A stretch of DNA of 42,571 nucleotides from Tatlockia sp. (GCA_013697645.1 JACCWL010000005.1:1-42571), one strand, 5' to 3'. Positions 28,460 to 37,612 are shown, numbered from the stretch's first letter. The notes: generated by a model not told the origin, from the letters alone. Numbers and translations: made by a program.

Positions 28460-29137
28460 TCATAGAGCTTGATCATGTTTAAAATAAATCAGATCCCAGA
28501 CACCATGACCCAGTCGTTGACCTCGTTGTTCAAATTTAGTTAGGGGTCGAGTTTCCGGACGCGCTGAAAATCCGCCGCTCGGTTCTGCATTAATCAAATC
28601 AGATTCTGTATCCAAAACTACTTTAATGTGCTCGGCATACTCTTGCCAATCTGTTGCGCAATGAATAAATCCTCCCGGTCTTATCTTTTGCGCAATTAAT
28701 TTAACGAATTCCTTTTGAAGTAAACGGCGTTTATGATGACGTTTTTTAGGCCAAGGATCAGGAAAGAAAATTTGCACACCAGCTAGAGAATTATTAGCTA
28801 ATAGTTGCCTAAAGACGCTAACTGCATCTCCATTTACTATTCGAACATTTTCAACAGCATTGTCACGCAAATCAGCAACTAAGCCACCAATGCCTGCGCG
28901 ATGTACTTCAATTCCAATAAAATTAACTTCCGGCTGCTGTTGCGCCATGATTAACAAGGATTTTCCCATTCCAAAACCGATTTCTATAACTGTATCTGCT
29001 TCTCTGCCAAAAATTGCCTTTGAATCCCAGACCTCATCCATTTCTAGCTCATAGTCCTTAGAATATTCCAAGCCTTGTTGCTGACGATTAGATATCCTTC
29101 CTGCACGTATGACAAAACTTTTAATTGTTCTTTGCAT
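28460..29137 (-). CDS. trmB: tRNA (guanine-N7)-methyltransferase
   Basis: 225 aa. Methylates G46 of tRNA variable loops with SAM. The SAM site is VIEIGFGMGKSLLIMA, and the signature FPDPWPKKRHHKRRL is exact for the family. A C-terminal TKFEQRG element is also present. It is upstream of hflK on the same strand with about 125 bp between, and divergent from rpmB. Confidence 0.96.
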   Translation of the reverse strand: MQRTIKSFVIRAGRISNRQQQGLEYSKDYELEMDEVWDSKAIFGREADTVIEIGFGMGKSLLIMAQQQPEVNFIGIEVHRAGIGGLVADLRDNAVENVRIVNGDAVSVFRQLLANNSLAGVQIFFPDPWPKKRHHKRRLLQKEFVKLIAQKIRPGGFIHCATDWQEYAEHIKVVLDTESDLINAEPSGGFSARPETRPLTKFEQRGQRLGHGVWDLIYFKHDQAL

Positions 29138-29243
29138 TAGATTGACTCAGATTTATTTGTGGGCAGATTATACTCATTTATCGATGATTCTGCACCCTAG
29201 AGCTTTTAAAGGATTATTTTTATAAACCAATACTTGAAATTAC

Positions 29244-29272
29244 TTGTATAAATGTCCATTTTTTGCTATAAA
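29244..29272 (+). promoter_or_regulatory. Likely promoter of rpmB-rpmG
   Basis: TTGTAT at 29244-29249 and TATAAA at 29267-29272 are 17 bases apart, and the -10 is preceded by TGC (extended -10). A start near 29279 would give a leader of about 110 bases. Confidence 0.5.
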
Positions 29273-29390
29273 ACCGCACTTGTATTTACACTCGGCTGAA
29301 TAACGACTGGAAATTCGTTGCTGCTTAAGCAAAAATTGAATATTCTTGATTTTATATTAGCCAAATTATTGAGTACTTTGGAGTTAGACC

Positions 29391-29627
29391 ATGTCAAGAG
29401 TATGTCAGGTTACCGGCAAGAGACCCATTACAGGCAACAATGTGTCACACGCTAACAATAAAACAAAAAGACGCTTTCTACCTAACCTAAGAAAACATCG
29501 TTTTTGGGTTGAAGAAGAAAATCGATTCGTAAGCCTCAAGGTAAGTAGCAAGGGTATGCGGATCATTGATAAATTAGGAATTAAAGTAGTTCTAGATAAA
29601 ATCAGAGCTAATGGCGAAAAAGTTTAG
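29391..29627 (+). CDS. rpmB: 50S ribosomal protein L28
   Basis: 78 aa, the standard length. The family opening [20 protein letters not shown] and the basic stretch [18 protein letters not shown] are intact. GGAG lies nine bases before the ATG. It is followed after 16 bases by rpmG, the usual pair. Confidence 0.98.
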   Translation: MSRVCQVTGKRPITGNNVSHANNKTKRRFLPNLRKHRFWVEEENRFVSLKVSSKGMRIIDKLGIKVVLDKIRANGEKV

Positions 29628-29643
29628 TTGAAGGGGAAAAACG

Positions 29644-29808
29644 ATGGCAGCTGTTACTATTAATATTAAGTTGGAATCTACGGCAGGTACTGGTCATTTC
29701 TATACTACTAAAAAGAATCCACGAACTACTACTGAAAAAGTAGAACTGAAAAAATACGATCCAGTAGTGCGTAAGCATGTGGTTTATAAAGAGAAAAAAA
29801 TTAAGTAA
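29644..29808 (+). CDS. rpmG: 50S ribosomal protein L33
   Basis: 54 aa: [20 protein letters not shown] at the start, then TTKKNPRTT and the end [10 protein letters not shown]. No CxxC pairs are present, so this is the zinc-free form. AAGGGG precedes the ATG. Co-transcribed with rpmB. Confidence 0.97.
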   Translation: MAAVTINIKLESTAGTGHFYTTKKNPRTTTEKVELKKYDPVVRKHVVYKEKKIK

Positions 29809-30119
29809 TTAAAGAATGCTTTCCTAAACGTCTGCAGACTCTCAAATGAATGGTGATTTGCCAGTTACAGGAGATCTGCAGAGGTCTGGAATAATGCTTT
29901 ATCTACTAGCAAAGAGCTCTTTAATTTATACTAAGAATTAACTATTTCGCCATTCAAAGAACATTTCGTAAAGATCATTTTTTTACCAATTATCAAAATC
30001 AATCCCCCTTCAAGCTAATTTATGAGCATTTTGCTATGAAAATCACCCAAAATCCTACTGGATAATCCCCCCGAATCAGTTAAACTTAAGAAAAGGAAAG
30101 GCACACAAAGAGGATTTGC
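29809..30119. other. Intergenic region before rpoN
   Basis: 311 bp. A 10-bp palindrome GTCTGCAGAC at 29830-29839 and a nearby ATCTGCAGAG at 29875 are the only structures I see. No T-run marks a terminator. GAGG six bases before the rpoN ATG is the ribosome site. No RNA gene recognised. Confidence 0.5.
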
Positions 30120-31508
30120 ATGAAACCATCGTTGCAACTCAATATAAGTCAACAGCTCACTCTTACCCCACAATTGCAACAAGCAATTCGCTTATTGCAA
30201 CTATCTACTATCGATTTACAACAAGAAATTCAACAAATTGTCGAATCCAATCCTATGCTTGAAGTATCACCGAATGAGGAAAAGGTTGAAGCTAGCCCTG
30301 ACAAACAAAATCATGATGAGTTCACGGATTTCCAATGGTCTCAACTCTATAGTAGTCCCAAAAAATCGAATTTTGACGATATAGATTTCAATTATGAAAA
30401 CTTGCATTGCACCACAACAAACTTACAAGATCACCTACGTTGGCAGCTCGATTTAACGCCAATGAGCGATATAGACAGAGTTATCGCCACAGCGATTATT
30501 GATGCTGTAGATGATGATGGTTTTCTCACTTCATCGCTTTCTGAATTGCATACAAGCCTTAATAGTGAAGAGCATCCTCTTGACTTGGAAGAAATTGAAG
30601 CCGTGCGTCATCGATTGCAACATTTCGACCCAGTGGGTTGTGCCGCTTATAATTTAGCTGAAATTCTACTTATTCAATTAGAGCAACTACCTGCTACAAA
30701 TGAGGATGTTGAGTTAGCTAAGCGGATTATACGTAATGATATCGAGTTACTGGGTCAGCATAACTATCGGCAATTAATGAAAAATCATCATGTTAATGAA
30801 TCCCATTTAGATAAGGCTTTGCAAATTATCCAAAGTTTAAATCCAAAGCCAGGAACTCTTATCCAACAAGAAGTAACTGAATATATTATTCCTGATATCA
30901 CCGTAAAAAAAGTTGATAACGTCTGGCAAGCAAATTTAAACCCACATACCTTGCCACGCCTTAGTATTAACAGTCATTATGCTTCTCTGATACAACGTGC
31001 AGACAATAGTGCTGACAATCAATTTCTAAAAAATAATTTACAGGAAGCACGCTGGTTTTTAAAATCTATACAAAGTCGTCAAGAAACCCTATTGAAAGTG
31101 GCGCGCTGTATAGTTGACTATCAACAAGATTTTCTAGAACATGGTGATGAAGCGATGAAACCACTCATCTTGAATAACGTGGCTCTTGCTCTCGATATGC
31201 ATGAATCAACAATTTCACGTGTCACGACTCAAAAATTTATGCATACTCCTAGAGGCGTCTTTGAGTTAAAATACTTTTTCTCAAGCCATGTAGCCACTGC
31301 TAATGGTGGAGAATGCTCATCAACAGCTATTCGAGCAGTAATCAAGAAATTAATTGCCGCAGAAAATCGAAGAAAACCATTGAGTGATAGTAAAATCGCT
31401 CTTTTAATTGCTGAGCAAGGTATCCAAGTCGCTCGGCGAACGGTAGCTAAATACCGTGAAGCAATGAGTATTGCCCCATCGAATGAGCGAAAAACTATTT
31501 CGTCTTAG
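30120..31508 (+). CDS. rpoN: RNA polymerase sigma-54 factor
   Basis: 462 aa. Region I is the Gln/Leu-rich activator-interacting segment (SLQLNISQQLTLTPQLQQAI). An acidic linker (about 45-85), core-binding region and helix-turn-helix follow, and the RpoN box ARRTVAKYRE at 438-447 reads the -24 element. Directs transcription that needs an AAA+ activator; in Legionella this includes the flagellar cascade. Followed by hpf and ptsN, the common rpoN cluster, though lptB is not upstream. Confidence 0.97.
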   Translation: MKPSLQLNISQQLTLTPQLQQAIRLLQLSTIDLQQEIQQIVESNPMLEVSPNEEKVEASPDKQNHDEFTDFQWSQLYSSPKKSNFDDIDFNYENLHCTTTNLQDHLRWQLDLTPMSDIDRVIATAIIDAVDDDGFLTSSLSELHTSLNSEEHPLDLEEIEAVRHRLQHFDPVGCAAYNLAEILLIQLEQLPATNEDVELAKRIIRNDIELLGQHNYRQLMKNHHVNESHLDKALQIIQSLNPKPGTLIQQEVTEYIIPDITVKKVDNVWQANLNPHTLPRLSINSHYASLIQRADNSADNQFLKNNLQEARWFLKSIQSRQETLLKVARCIVDYQQDFLEHGDEAMKPLILNNVALALDMHESTISRVTTQKFMHTPRGVFELKYFFSSHVATANGGECSSTAIRAVIKKLIAAENRRKPLSDSKIALLIAEQGIQVARRTVAKYREAMSIAPSNERKTISS

Positions 31509-31531
31509 ATTTTAATTGGAAGGAGAAGATT

Positions 31532-31828
31532 ATGCAGATCCACTTCACTGGACATAACGTCGAGGTTACCCCTGCGATAAGAACGTATACAGAAGATAAA
31601 TTTAACAAACTTGAAAGACATTTTGACAAAATTACTTCAATTCATGTGATCTTTGATATTCAAAAATTAAGTCAAATTGCTGAGGCTAATATTAAGGTTG
31701 TCAAAGGCGAAGTGCATGCTCGCTCTTCCTCTGAAGATATGTATGCATCTATTGATGATTTAGTAGATAAATTAGACAGACAACTTATAAAACTTAAAGA
31801 AAAAATTAAAAACCATCATCGCGAGTAA
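31532..31828 (+). CDS. hpf: Short ribosome hibernation promoting factor
   Basis: 98 aa, short (HPF/YfiA) type without the C-terminal dimerisation domain. Opening MQIHFTGHNVEVTPAIRTYT and the segment HFDKITSIHVIFDIQK are typical. Binds the 30S decoding region and inactivates ribosomes in stationary phase. A strong GGAAGGAG site lies before the ATG, 23 bases after rpoN. In the rpoN operon this position is standard. Confidence 0.95.
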   Translation: MQIHFTGHNVEVTPAIRTYTEDKFNKLERHFDKITSIHVIFDIQKLSQIAEANIKVVKGEVHARSSSEDMYASIDDLVDKLDRQLIKLKEKIKNHHRE

Positions 31829-32059
31829 ACACTTCTATTCGTATTTGAAGCTAAATCGATTAACGATGAATAATAATTAATAAGAACAAATAAAATTCAG
31901 TTTTTCCCCATCTCCTAGGGTTGAAGCGATTTAACGCTGCTAAACGCATCGATTTAAACATGCTTTAAGGCACTGTAACGCCGCTTTAGCCCGAACGAAT
32001 TAGTCCGGTTTAACTGTCAACGGGTCGGTTTATATATAGTTAAAAATTGGTTTCTTATT

Positions 32060-32533
32060 ATGCAACTTAGACATCTTATAAAATTAAATACGGTTTACAT
32101 TGATTCTGTTTCACAGAGCAAAACAGCGGTACTTCTTAAAATTTCTCAACTGCTAAGCCAGCAACAGCCTGATCTTGATTTTCAAGAACTTTTCGATGCC
32201 TACTGGAAAAGAGAATCTATGGGATCTACTGCTATAGGGCAGGGAATAACAATTCCCCATATTCGTAATGCACATCTTGTAAAGCCACTAGCTTGTGTGA
32301 TTAAACTGTTAAATCCTGTTGATTTTGGTGCTGAGGATAAACAACCAGCCGACTTAGTTATTGGTATAATTGTGCCGCAAACACAAGTTGATCAACATTT
32401 AAAAATACTTGCTACAGTGATAAAGCGTTTTAGTCTTCCCACCTTTCGTGATGCTTGTCGCCGGGTTGCTGACAAGGAATCGCTTTATAATTTGTTGATT
32501 AAAGAAGAGGCTACACAGGAGGAAATGGTCTAA
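32060..32533 (+). CDS. ptsN: Nitrogen-PTS EIIA protein
   Basis: 157 aa. The phosphorylated His is H67 in GQGITIPHIRN. EIIA-Ntr receives phosphate from NPr and regulates potassium transport and stress responses rather than sugar import. The rapZ and npr genes that usually follow are separated here: rapZ is not seen and the HPr gene comes 1.2 kb later after an outer membrane protein gene. About 230 bp before it hold several GATTTAA/GTTTAAC words but no clear promoter. Confidence 0.94.
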   Translation: MQLRHLIKLNTVYIDSVSQSKTAVLLKISQLLSQQQPDLDFQELFDAYWKRESMGSTAIGQGITIPHIRNAHLVKPLACVIKLLNPVDFGAEDKQPADLVIGIIVPQTQVDQHLKILATVIKRFSLPTFRDACRRVADKESLYNLLIKEEATQEEMV

Positions 32534-32685
32534 ATAATAACAAGGAGTTTATCTTTTTAAACAAGAAGTTAACCGCAAATAATTTTTTATTACTTTGTTA
32601 GTACTTTTGTTATTTTGATGTAGCTTTATTATTTTGATTTAGATATCATAAATTTCCTAACAAAAGCGCAAAAAGGAATTAATGC

Positions 32686-33441
32686 ATGAAAAAAACATTA
32701 CTATTAGGTTTAACTGGTGTCGCGTCGCTTATCTCTGCAGCTAGTTATGCAGGTACTATGGGTCCAATAGAAACTTTCCATAGAGGCGGTTGGATCATTG
32801 GTGGCGACATAGGTTATGGTTATTTGAGTACACAGGAAGAAGATATATTGGCTCCTGTTCCTCTTACATTCCCAGCCCTAACTGAAGTACAAGATCAGCA
32901 TCATAAAATAGGTGATCTAGTAGGCGGCGGTTATGTAGGACGTGACTTTGAAGTTTCGAATTCTCTTTTATTAGGATTGGAACTAGGATACAAATACCTA
33001 GGGCAATCAAAATATAAAGGTCACACAATTGATAATCTTTCTTTTAATTTCATAAGAACAGATATACAAGTTTATCAACACGCTGTTGATGCTTTATTGA
33101 CAGCTAAATATTATGTCTGGCAAGGTTTAAATTTATATGCTAAGGCTGGAGCTGCTTACGTTCGTTCAAAAACTACTCAGGCCTCTAACTTTAATATTGG
33201 TAGTATAGCCGGTGGTTTATTCACTGAAGATACAATTTGGCGTATAAAACCAGAATTTGATCTTGGATTTGGCTATACCTTTGGAAATAACCTTGGAGTT
33301 AATTTCACTTACACTCATATTGGCGGAGTTGATACTAACGTTACTGGTCTCTTCAGATTCTATAACAATGGACCAGATAGAACACCTGCGGTATTTCAAT
33401 ACAATGGTTTAACGGCTGGACTTAGTTACACCTTTGGTTAG
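32686..33441 (+). CDS. Outer membrane beta-barrel protein, Legionella surface type
   Basis: 251 aa with a signal peptide (MKKTLLLGLTGVASLISAASYA). The mature part alternates hydrophobic and polar residues and has aromatic-ended strands (IIGGDIGYGYLS, LLLGLELGYKYLG, FDLGFGYTFG), ending LTAGLSYTFG; about eight strands fit an OmpA/opacity-like barrel. The mature start TMGPIE recurs in Legionella outer-membrane proteins as I recall them. AGGA precedes the ATG. It interrupts the usual ptsN-npr order. Function unknown; adhesion or porin-like roles are guesses. Confidence 0.75.
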   Translation: MKKTLLLGLTGVASLISAASYAGTMGPIETFHRGGWIIGGDIGYGYLSTQEEDILAPVPLTFPALTEVQDQHHKIGDLVGGGYVGRDFEVSNSLLLGLELGYKYLGQSKYKGHTIDNLSFNFIRTDIQVYQHAVDALLTAKYYVWQGLNLYAKAGAAYVRSKTTQASNFNIGSIAGGLFTEDTIWRIKPEFDLGFGYTFGNNLGVNFTYTHIGGVDTNVTGLFRFYNNGPDRTPAVFQYNGLTAGLSYTFG

Positions 33442-33491
33442 TAGTTTTTGCTCTCAGGTTTTTACCCACTTTAAACCTTGAGAATTTCCTG

Positions 33492-33525
33492 GCGCTTCAT
33501 CATGATTTATTAATGCATGAAGCGC
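33492..33525 (+). terminator. Possible terminator after the outer membrane protein gene
   Basis: GCGCTTCAT and ATGAAGCGC form a 9-bp stem with a 16-base loop, 50 bases after the stop. The following T-run is weak (TTGGATTTT). Confidence 0.4.
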
Positions 33526-33732
33526 ATCTTGGATTTTAATTATTAAAATCATTTTTTAAAAGTACTATTATATCCAAGCTTTGAGCTCTGGATCTTGCAT
33601 ATTTACGCAAAATCACAGTAGCGAAAGGCAGTTTAGGTTCGTTCTTTTTTGGTCAAACTCTCTCGAACTGCATATTTTGTCTAGAAGCAAAAGATTGTAG
33701 AAAATTGCAACACATGCTAAATTGCAGATGCT

Positions 33733-34002
33733 ATGATAAAAACTAAAATCAAAATTATTAATAAATTAGGTTTGCATGCTCGAGCATCTGCGAAATTCGT
33801 TTCTACTTGTTCGAAATTTCAAAGCTCAATTACCGTTGTCAAAGACAAACAAACTGTAAATGGCAAAAGCATTATGGGGGTAATGATGCTCGCAGCTAAT
33901 AAAGGCAGCGAATTAACTTTGGAAATCGAAGGTCCTGACGAGAATGAAATGGATAAAGCTGTTTCGGACTTGATCAACAACCTCTTTGGCGAAGCTGAGT
34001 AA
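33733..34002 (+). CDS. HPr-family phosphocarrier (NPr-like)
   Basis: 89 aa. The phosphorylated His15 is in KLGLHARASA, and Ser46 lies in NGKSIMGVMML. With ptsN nearby and no sugar PTS genes in view, it most likely acts as NPr, passing phosphate to EIIA-Ntr. Its stop is only three bases from the stop of the convergent pssA gene, with no terminator between. Symbol ptsO/npr or ptsH left open. Confidence 0.9.
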   Translation: MIKTKIKIINKLGLHARASAKFVSTCSKFQSSITVVKDKQTVNGKSIMGVMMLAANKGSELTLEIEGPDENEMDKAVSDLINNLFGEAE

Positions 34003-34005
34003 TTT

Positions 34006-34731
34006 CTACTTACGTTTCCTTATCTGTCGCAGAGTATATAGCGTTTGCAGAAGCCCTGATAATGCATAGAGTACAAAGCCTGTAAGCAAAACCACGGATG
34101 GATTTGCAGCAATTGCAACAAAGAGAATTACCATCAACAATAAATAAAGGAAAGGAACCTTTCCCTTGAAATCAATTTCTTTAAAACTGTAATAACGGAT
34201 ATTGCTAACCATTAACACGGCTACACAAATGGCAATAATCGCTGCAATGATGGTAATTGCAAAATTTCTCAGTTCATTCTGATAGCAGAACCAGACAAAA
34301 GAAGACACAATCGCAGCGCCTGGTGGACAAGCAAGTCCTTGAAAATAACGCTTGTCCTCGGTTTCAATCTTGGTATTAAAGCGAGCAAGCCGTAACGCTA
34401 CCGCAGCTGTGTACATAAAAGAAATTAACCAGCCAATTTTGCCCAAATATTGAAGGCTCCAGCTATAAAGTAACAAGGATGGGGCAACGCCGAAAGTAAC
34501 CATATCTGATAAACTATCATATTGACCGCCGAAAGCGGTTTGCGTATTGGTGAGGCGCGCTATTCGCCCGTCTAATCCATCAGCAATCATACCAATAAAG
34601 ATAGCGATAGCCGCCACTTCATATTGAGCTTTCATTGAGGCTACAACAGAATAGAAAGCAGCAAACAAACTGGCTGTTGTAAACAGGTTCGGTAGTAAAT
34701 AAATGCCAGAATGGCTCTCTTTTTGATTCAC
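34006..34731 (-). CDS. pssA: CDP-diacylglycerol-serine O-phosphatidyltransferase
   Basis: 241 aa inner-membrane enzyme making phosphatidylserine. The CDP-alcohol phosphotransferase motif DG-x2-AR-x8-G-x3-D-x3-D is perfect (DGRIARLTNTQTAF then G, GQY, D, SLS, D). About seven hydrophobic segments. This is the integral-membrane type II form, not the E. coli PLD-like type. The start is a GTG at 34731 with GGAT about eight bases upstream. Confidence 0.93.
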   Translation of the reverse strand: MNQKESHSGIYLLPNLFTTASLFAAFYSVVASMKAQYEVAAIAIFIGMIADGLDGRIARLTNTQTAFGGQYDSLSDMVTFGVAPSLLLYSWSLQYLGKIGWLISFMYTAAVALRLARFNTKIETEDKRYFQGLACPPGAAIVSSFVWFCYQNELRNFAITIIAAIIAICVAVLMVSNIRYYSFKEIDFKGKVPFLYLLLMVILFVAIAANPSVVLLTGFVLYALSGLLQTLYTLRQIRKRK

Positions 34732-34818
34732 AGCTTTTATCCGTCTAATAGGAAAACCTCGTTATGCTAACATAATAGGCACCTCACCCGCCATCACTTC
34801 ATAATCTTTGCACTATGA

Positions 34819-34827
34819 TGCTATAAT
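34819..34827 (+). promoter_or_regulatory. Extended -10 promoter before the DUF3579 gene
   Basis: TGCTATAAT at 34819-34827 is a perfect extended -10. A start near 34834 leaves a leader of about 24 bases before the ATG at 34858. No strong -35 is needed with this element. Confidence 0.55.
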
Positions 34828-34857
34828 AGTCATACTGTTTTTAATATAAATTCCTAC

Positions 34858-35139
34858 ATGACTGACCCCAAAAGCAAAAAAATTGTGATTGAAGGTGTTA
34901 CTCCACAAGGCAAGCCTTTTCGGCCTAGCGACTGGGCTGAGCGCATGAGCGGCACAATGGCGAGTTTTAAAAACAGACGAATTCATTATTCTCCTCTATT
35001 ACAACCCTCTGTTAATACTGAGGGTTACAAATGTGTATTGCTGGATCCAAAACTGAAAGAATCAAGCCCACAGGTTTATCAGTCAATCTTGGACTTTGCT
35101 AAGGCGAATAATCTGAAGATTTGTGGTGAAGAGGATTAA
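34858..35139 (+). CDS. DUF3579 family protein
   Basis: 93 aa. Recognised from KIVIEGVTPQGKPFRPSDWA near the start, typical of small DUF3579 proteins of beta- and gammaproteobacteria. Function unknown. No signal peptide or membrane segment. No clear Shine-Dalgarno is seen, and with the short predicted leader it may be weakly translated. Convergent with the DotE/DotV-like gene. Confidence 0.8.
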   Translation: MTDPKSKKIVIEGVTPQGKPFRPSDWAERMSGTMASFKNRRIHYSPLLQPSVNTEGYKCVLLDPKLKESSPQVYQSILDFAKANNLKICGEED

Positions 35140-35143
35140 CTAG

Positions 35144-35674
35144 TTATTGACCCGTCTTATATGAAGTCGCAGATATTAGATATTCAATCGCGGAATTTAG
35201 TCCAGATGCGGTATTTCGATAATTCATCGCTAAGATACCAGCACAAAGAAAAACAAAGCCCTTTGTACCATGTTGCTCTCCCGGCTCAGAGGCATGAATT
35301 AGCAAAACACAACCACGAATAAACCAAATTATACCCACTGTCTGGAGCAGCAATCCCATAGAGTTATAAATGTTATAGGGGTTATAACTGGTATATTTCA
35401 AAATATTGTCTGTTCCAAACGTGCTTCTAGATAAAGCAGCTACTACGGTTGGTAAATACAGCAAAGCTGCACCACCTAAAAAAAAGGCAAATGCGGCAAA
35501 GGGTTTTTCTTGGGAACGACCTTTCGATTCTGCCAATTTTCTCATTTTAAAGAGAGCTGTGATAAAAAAAACAATACCAAGCACATAGGCAAGATATCCG
35601 AGAAGATGTTGTACGGAAAACAATGAACCGCTGAGGTTTCCGAGCATGGTAACTAGGTCAGTAGTAGTACTCAT
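35144..35674 (-). CDS. DotE/DotV (IcmC-like) Dot/Icm membrane protein
   Basis: 176 aa with four hydrophobic segments at about 23-42, 59-80, 106-127 and 139-151. The opening (TDLVTMLGNLSGSLFSVQHL) and the YVLGIVFFITALFKMRKLAE stretch resemble the IcmC/DotE and DotV inner-membrane proteins of the Legionella type IVB secretion system. It stands apart from any other dot/icm gene here; in L. pneumophila dotV is also separate, as I recall. DotV is the likelier match. The ATG at 35674 has only a short AGG in front. Confidence 0.65.
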   Translation of the reverse strand: MSTTTDLVTMLGNLSGSLFSVQHLLGYLAYVLGIVFFITALFKMRKLAESKGRSQEKPFAAFAFFLGGAALLYLPTVVAALSRSTFGTDNILKYTSYNPYNIYNSMGLLLQTVGIIWFIRGCVLLIHASEPGEQHGTKGFVFLCAGILAMNYRNTASGLNSAIEYLISATSYKTGQ

Positions 35675-35765
35675 AGCCTAATTATATAACCAATTATATG
35701 CTTGCACTTGCAATGCATAATTTTTCCCCTATTATAAGTGCCTTTCCTAAATACCCAGTACTAAT

Positions 35766-36509
35766 ATGCAACTTATTACCTTTCCTATTACTTTAGTTGA
35801 AGCTTATATGCTTTCCTCTTATGTAAAGCACTTTATTTTCAGTGTGGACGAATCCACAGCCTTTAAATATCTTCCTGGACAGTTTATTACTGTTCATTTT
35901 GAGCGTGATGGTAAAATTCTCAAGCGTAGTTATAGTATCGCTAATGTCCCCTCACAAAACAATCGTATCGAGTTTGCTGCGGGCTTTGTTGAGGGTGGCC
36001 CTGGTTCTGATCTCTTATTTAACTTAAAAGTTGGAGAAACAATCAATGTTAATGGTCCTTTTGGCCGCCTAATCCTGAAGGATGAAGTACCGAAACGATA
36101 TATCCTTGTTGCAACTAGCACTGGTGTCACGCCCTATCGCTCCATGTTGGAAGAATTAACGCAGCGTCTTCAAGCTAATCCTGAATTAAGCATAATCATC
36201 TTACAAGGCGTTCAAAAGCGCAAAGAGATTCTCTATGGCGATGAATTTAAACGCTTTGCAGCTCAATACCCGCAAGTCAAATTTCGGGCTCAGCTTAGCC
36301 GGGAAACGGAAGAAGCTCTTGAAGAAGGCGAACATTGTGGTTATGTGCAGAATGCTTTTCCCGAACTTGCACTCAACCCACAGGAAGATATTGTTTATTT
36401 ATGTGGAAATCCGGGTATGATCGACGAAGCATTTAGTTATTTGAAAGAACAAGGCTTTGCCATGCAGCAAATTATTCGCGAAAAATATATTTCAGCGCCA
36501 ACGAAATAA
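35766..36509 (+). CDS. Ferredoxin/flavodoxin-NADP reductase family protein
   Basis: 247 aa. The FAD-binding motif is RSYSIAN, after YLPGQFITVHF; the NADP domain shows ATSTGVTPYRSM and the end region VYLCGNPGMIDEAF. Length matches Fpr (about 248). Transfers electrons between NADPH and ferredoxin or flavodoxin. Some related NAD(P)H oxidoreductases (Fre, Hmp-like) share these motifs, so the partner is uncertain. Sixteen bases separate its stop from the first codon of a frame leading into the aldolase gene. Confidence 0.85.
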   Translation: MQLITFPITLVEAYMLSSYVKHFIFSVDESTAFKYLPGQFITVHFERDGKILKRSYSIANVPSQNNRIEFAAGFVEGGPGSDLLFNLKVGETINVNGPFGRLILKDEVPKRYILVATSTGVTPYRSMLEELTQRLQANPELSIIILQGVQKRKEILYGDEFKRFAAQYPQVKFRAQLSRETEEALEEGEHCGYVQNAFPELALNPQEDIVYLCGNPGMIDEAFSYLKEQGFAMQQIIREKYISAPTK

Positions 36510-36543
36510 ACTAAAAATGTAATTTATGAGGAGATTTAACACC

Positions 36544-37554
36544 ATGTATTATGACGAATTATCAGCAACGATGGAAATCCTATTACAAGAAGGCAAAGGT
36601 ATTTTAGCTGCTGACGAAAGTAGCGGCACAATCGGAAAACGTTTCGCCTCGATTAATGTTGACAACTCTGAAATCAACCGTCGGGATTATCGCGTTTTAC
36701 TGGCAACAACACCTGATTTAGAAAATTACATCAATGGCGTTATTTTATTTGAAGAAACCTTTGAGCAAAAAGATGAACAGGGTACACCTGTGGCTGAATT
36801 GTTCGCTAATAAAGGTATTGTTCCAGGCATTAAAGTAGATAAAGGTCTGGTTGATTTGCCTAATACTGAGAATGAAAAAGTGACTCAAGGCTTAGACGGC
36901 TTGACAGAGCGTTTAGAACATTTCAAAAAATTGGGCGCAAGGTTTGCAAAATGGCGAAATGTTTATAGTATTTCGGAATATACGCCAAGCTTAACGGCAA
37001 TCAAAGCTGGAGCAGAAATGCTTGCTCGTTATGCTGCAACCTGTCAATCACTAGGCATCGTACCTATTGTTGAACCAGAAGTATTAATTGATGGAGATCA
37101 CTCTATTGAGCACTGCGCTGAGGCTTGTGAAATGGTGCTTCATGAATTATTTCATGCTTTATTTATACACCAGGTTGAATTAGAACATATTGTCCTTAAA
37201 CCAAGCATGATAACCTGCGGCAGAAGCACAACGCCCTTTAGTTGTCCTGAAGAAGTTGCAGACTACACCATCAGCGTATTCCGCAACAATGTGCCAGCAT
37301 CAGTTCCCACAATCAATTTCCTTTCTGGTGGCCAAACACCTATTGAAGCCACAGCGAACTTGAATGCGATTAATAACACAGGTTACCAACCTTGGAATCT
37401 CAGTTTTTCCTATGGTCGAGCATTGCAGGAAGATTGCTTAAAAGCTTGGGGTGGCAAGGCTGAAAATATTAAAGCGGCACAAGATGCTTTACTTAAAAGA
37501 GCTCAATTGAATAGTTCTGCGTGTTTAGGTGATTATCAAAACGAGACGGAATAG
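36544..37554 (+). CDS. fda: Class I fructose-bisphosphate aldolase
   Basis: 336 aa from the ATG at 36544; the GAGGAG at 36528-36533 is its ribosome site, so an ATG inside it at 36526 is unlikely. Eukaryotic-type Schiff-base aldolase: Asp in AADESSGTIG, Lys in FAKWRNVYS, Glu in VEPEVL, and the Schiff-base Lys in VLKPSMITCG. Cleaves fructose-1,6-bisphosphate. Most gammaproteobacteria use the class II zinc enzyme, so this form is notable. A perfect hairpin follows the stop. Confidence 0.94.
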   Translation: MYYDELSATMEILLQEGKGILAADESSGTIGKRFASINVDNSEINRRDYRVLLATTPDLENYINGVILFEETFEQKDEQGTPVAELFANKGIVPGIKVDKGLVDLPNTENEKVTQGLDGLTERLEHFKKLGARFAKWRNVYSISEYTPSLTAIKAGAEMLARYAATCQSLGIVPIVEPEVLIDGDHSIEHCAEACEMVLHELFHALFIHQVELEHIVLKPSMITCGRSTTPFSCPEEVADYTISVFRNNVPASVPTINFLSGGQTPIEATANLNAINNTGYQPWNLSFSYGRALQEDCLKAWGGKAENIKAAQDALLKRAQLNSSACLGDYQNETE

Positions 37555-37568
37555 GTTGTAATAAAATA

Positions 37569-37612
37569 GATGAAACCTTGATTACGCAGCGCAGCGTAAT
37601 CAAGGTTTCATC
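37569..37612 (+). terminator. Perfect 19-bp hairpin after the aldolase gene
   Basis: GATGAAACCTTGATTACGC (37569-37587) and its exact complement (37594-37612) flank six bases. It begins 15 bases after the fda stop and should stop transcription, although only a short T-run follows. It may also be a repeat unit. Confidence 0.7.

Noticed and set aside
31829-32059. Possible small RNA between hpf and ptsN
   Set aside because: Several GATTTAA/GTTTAAC words occur but no stem with a T-run and no known RNA signature.
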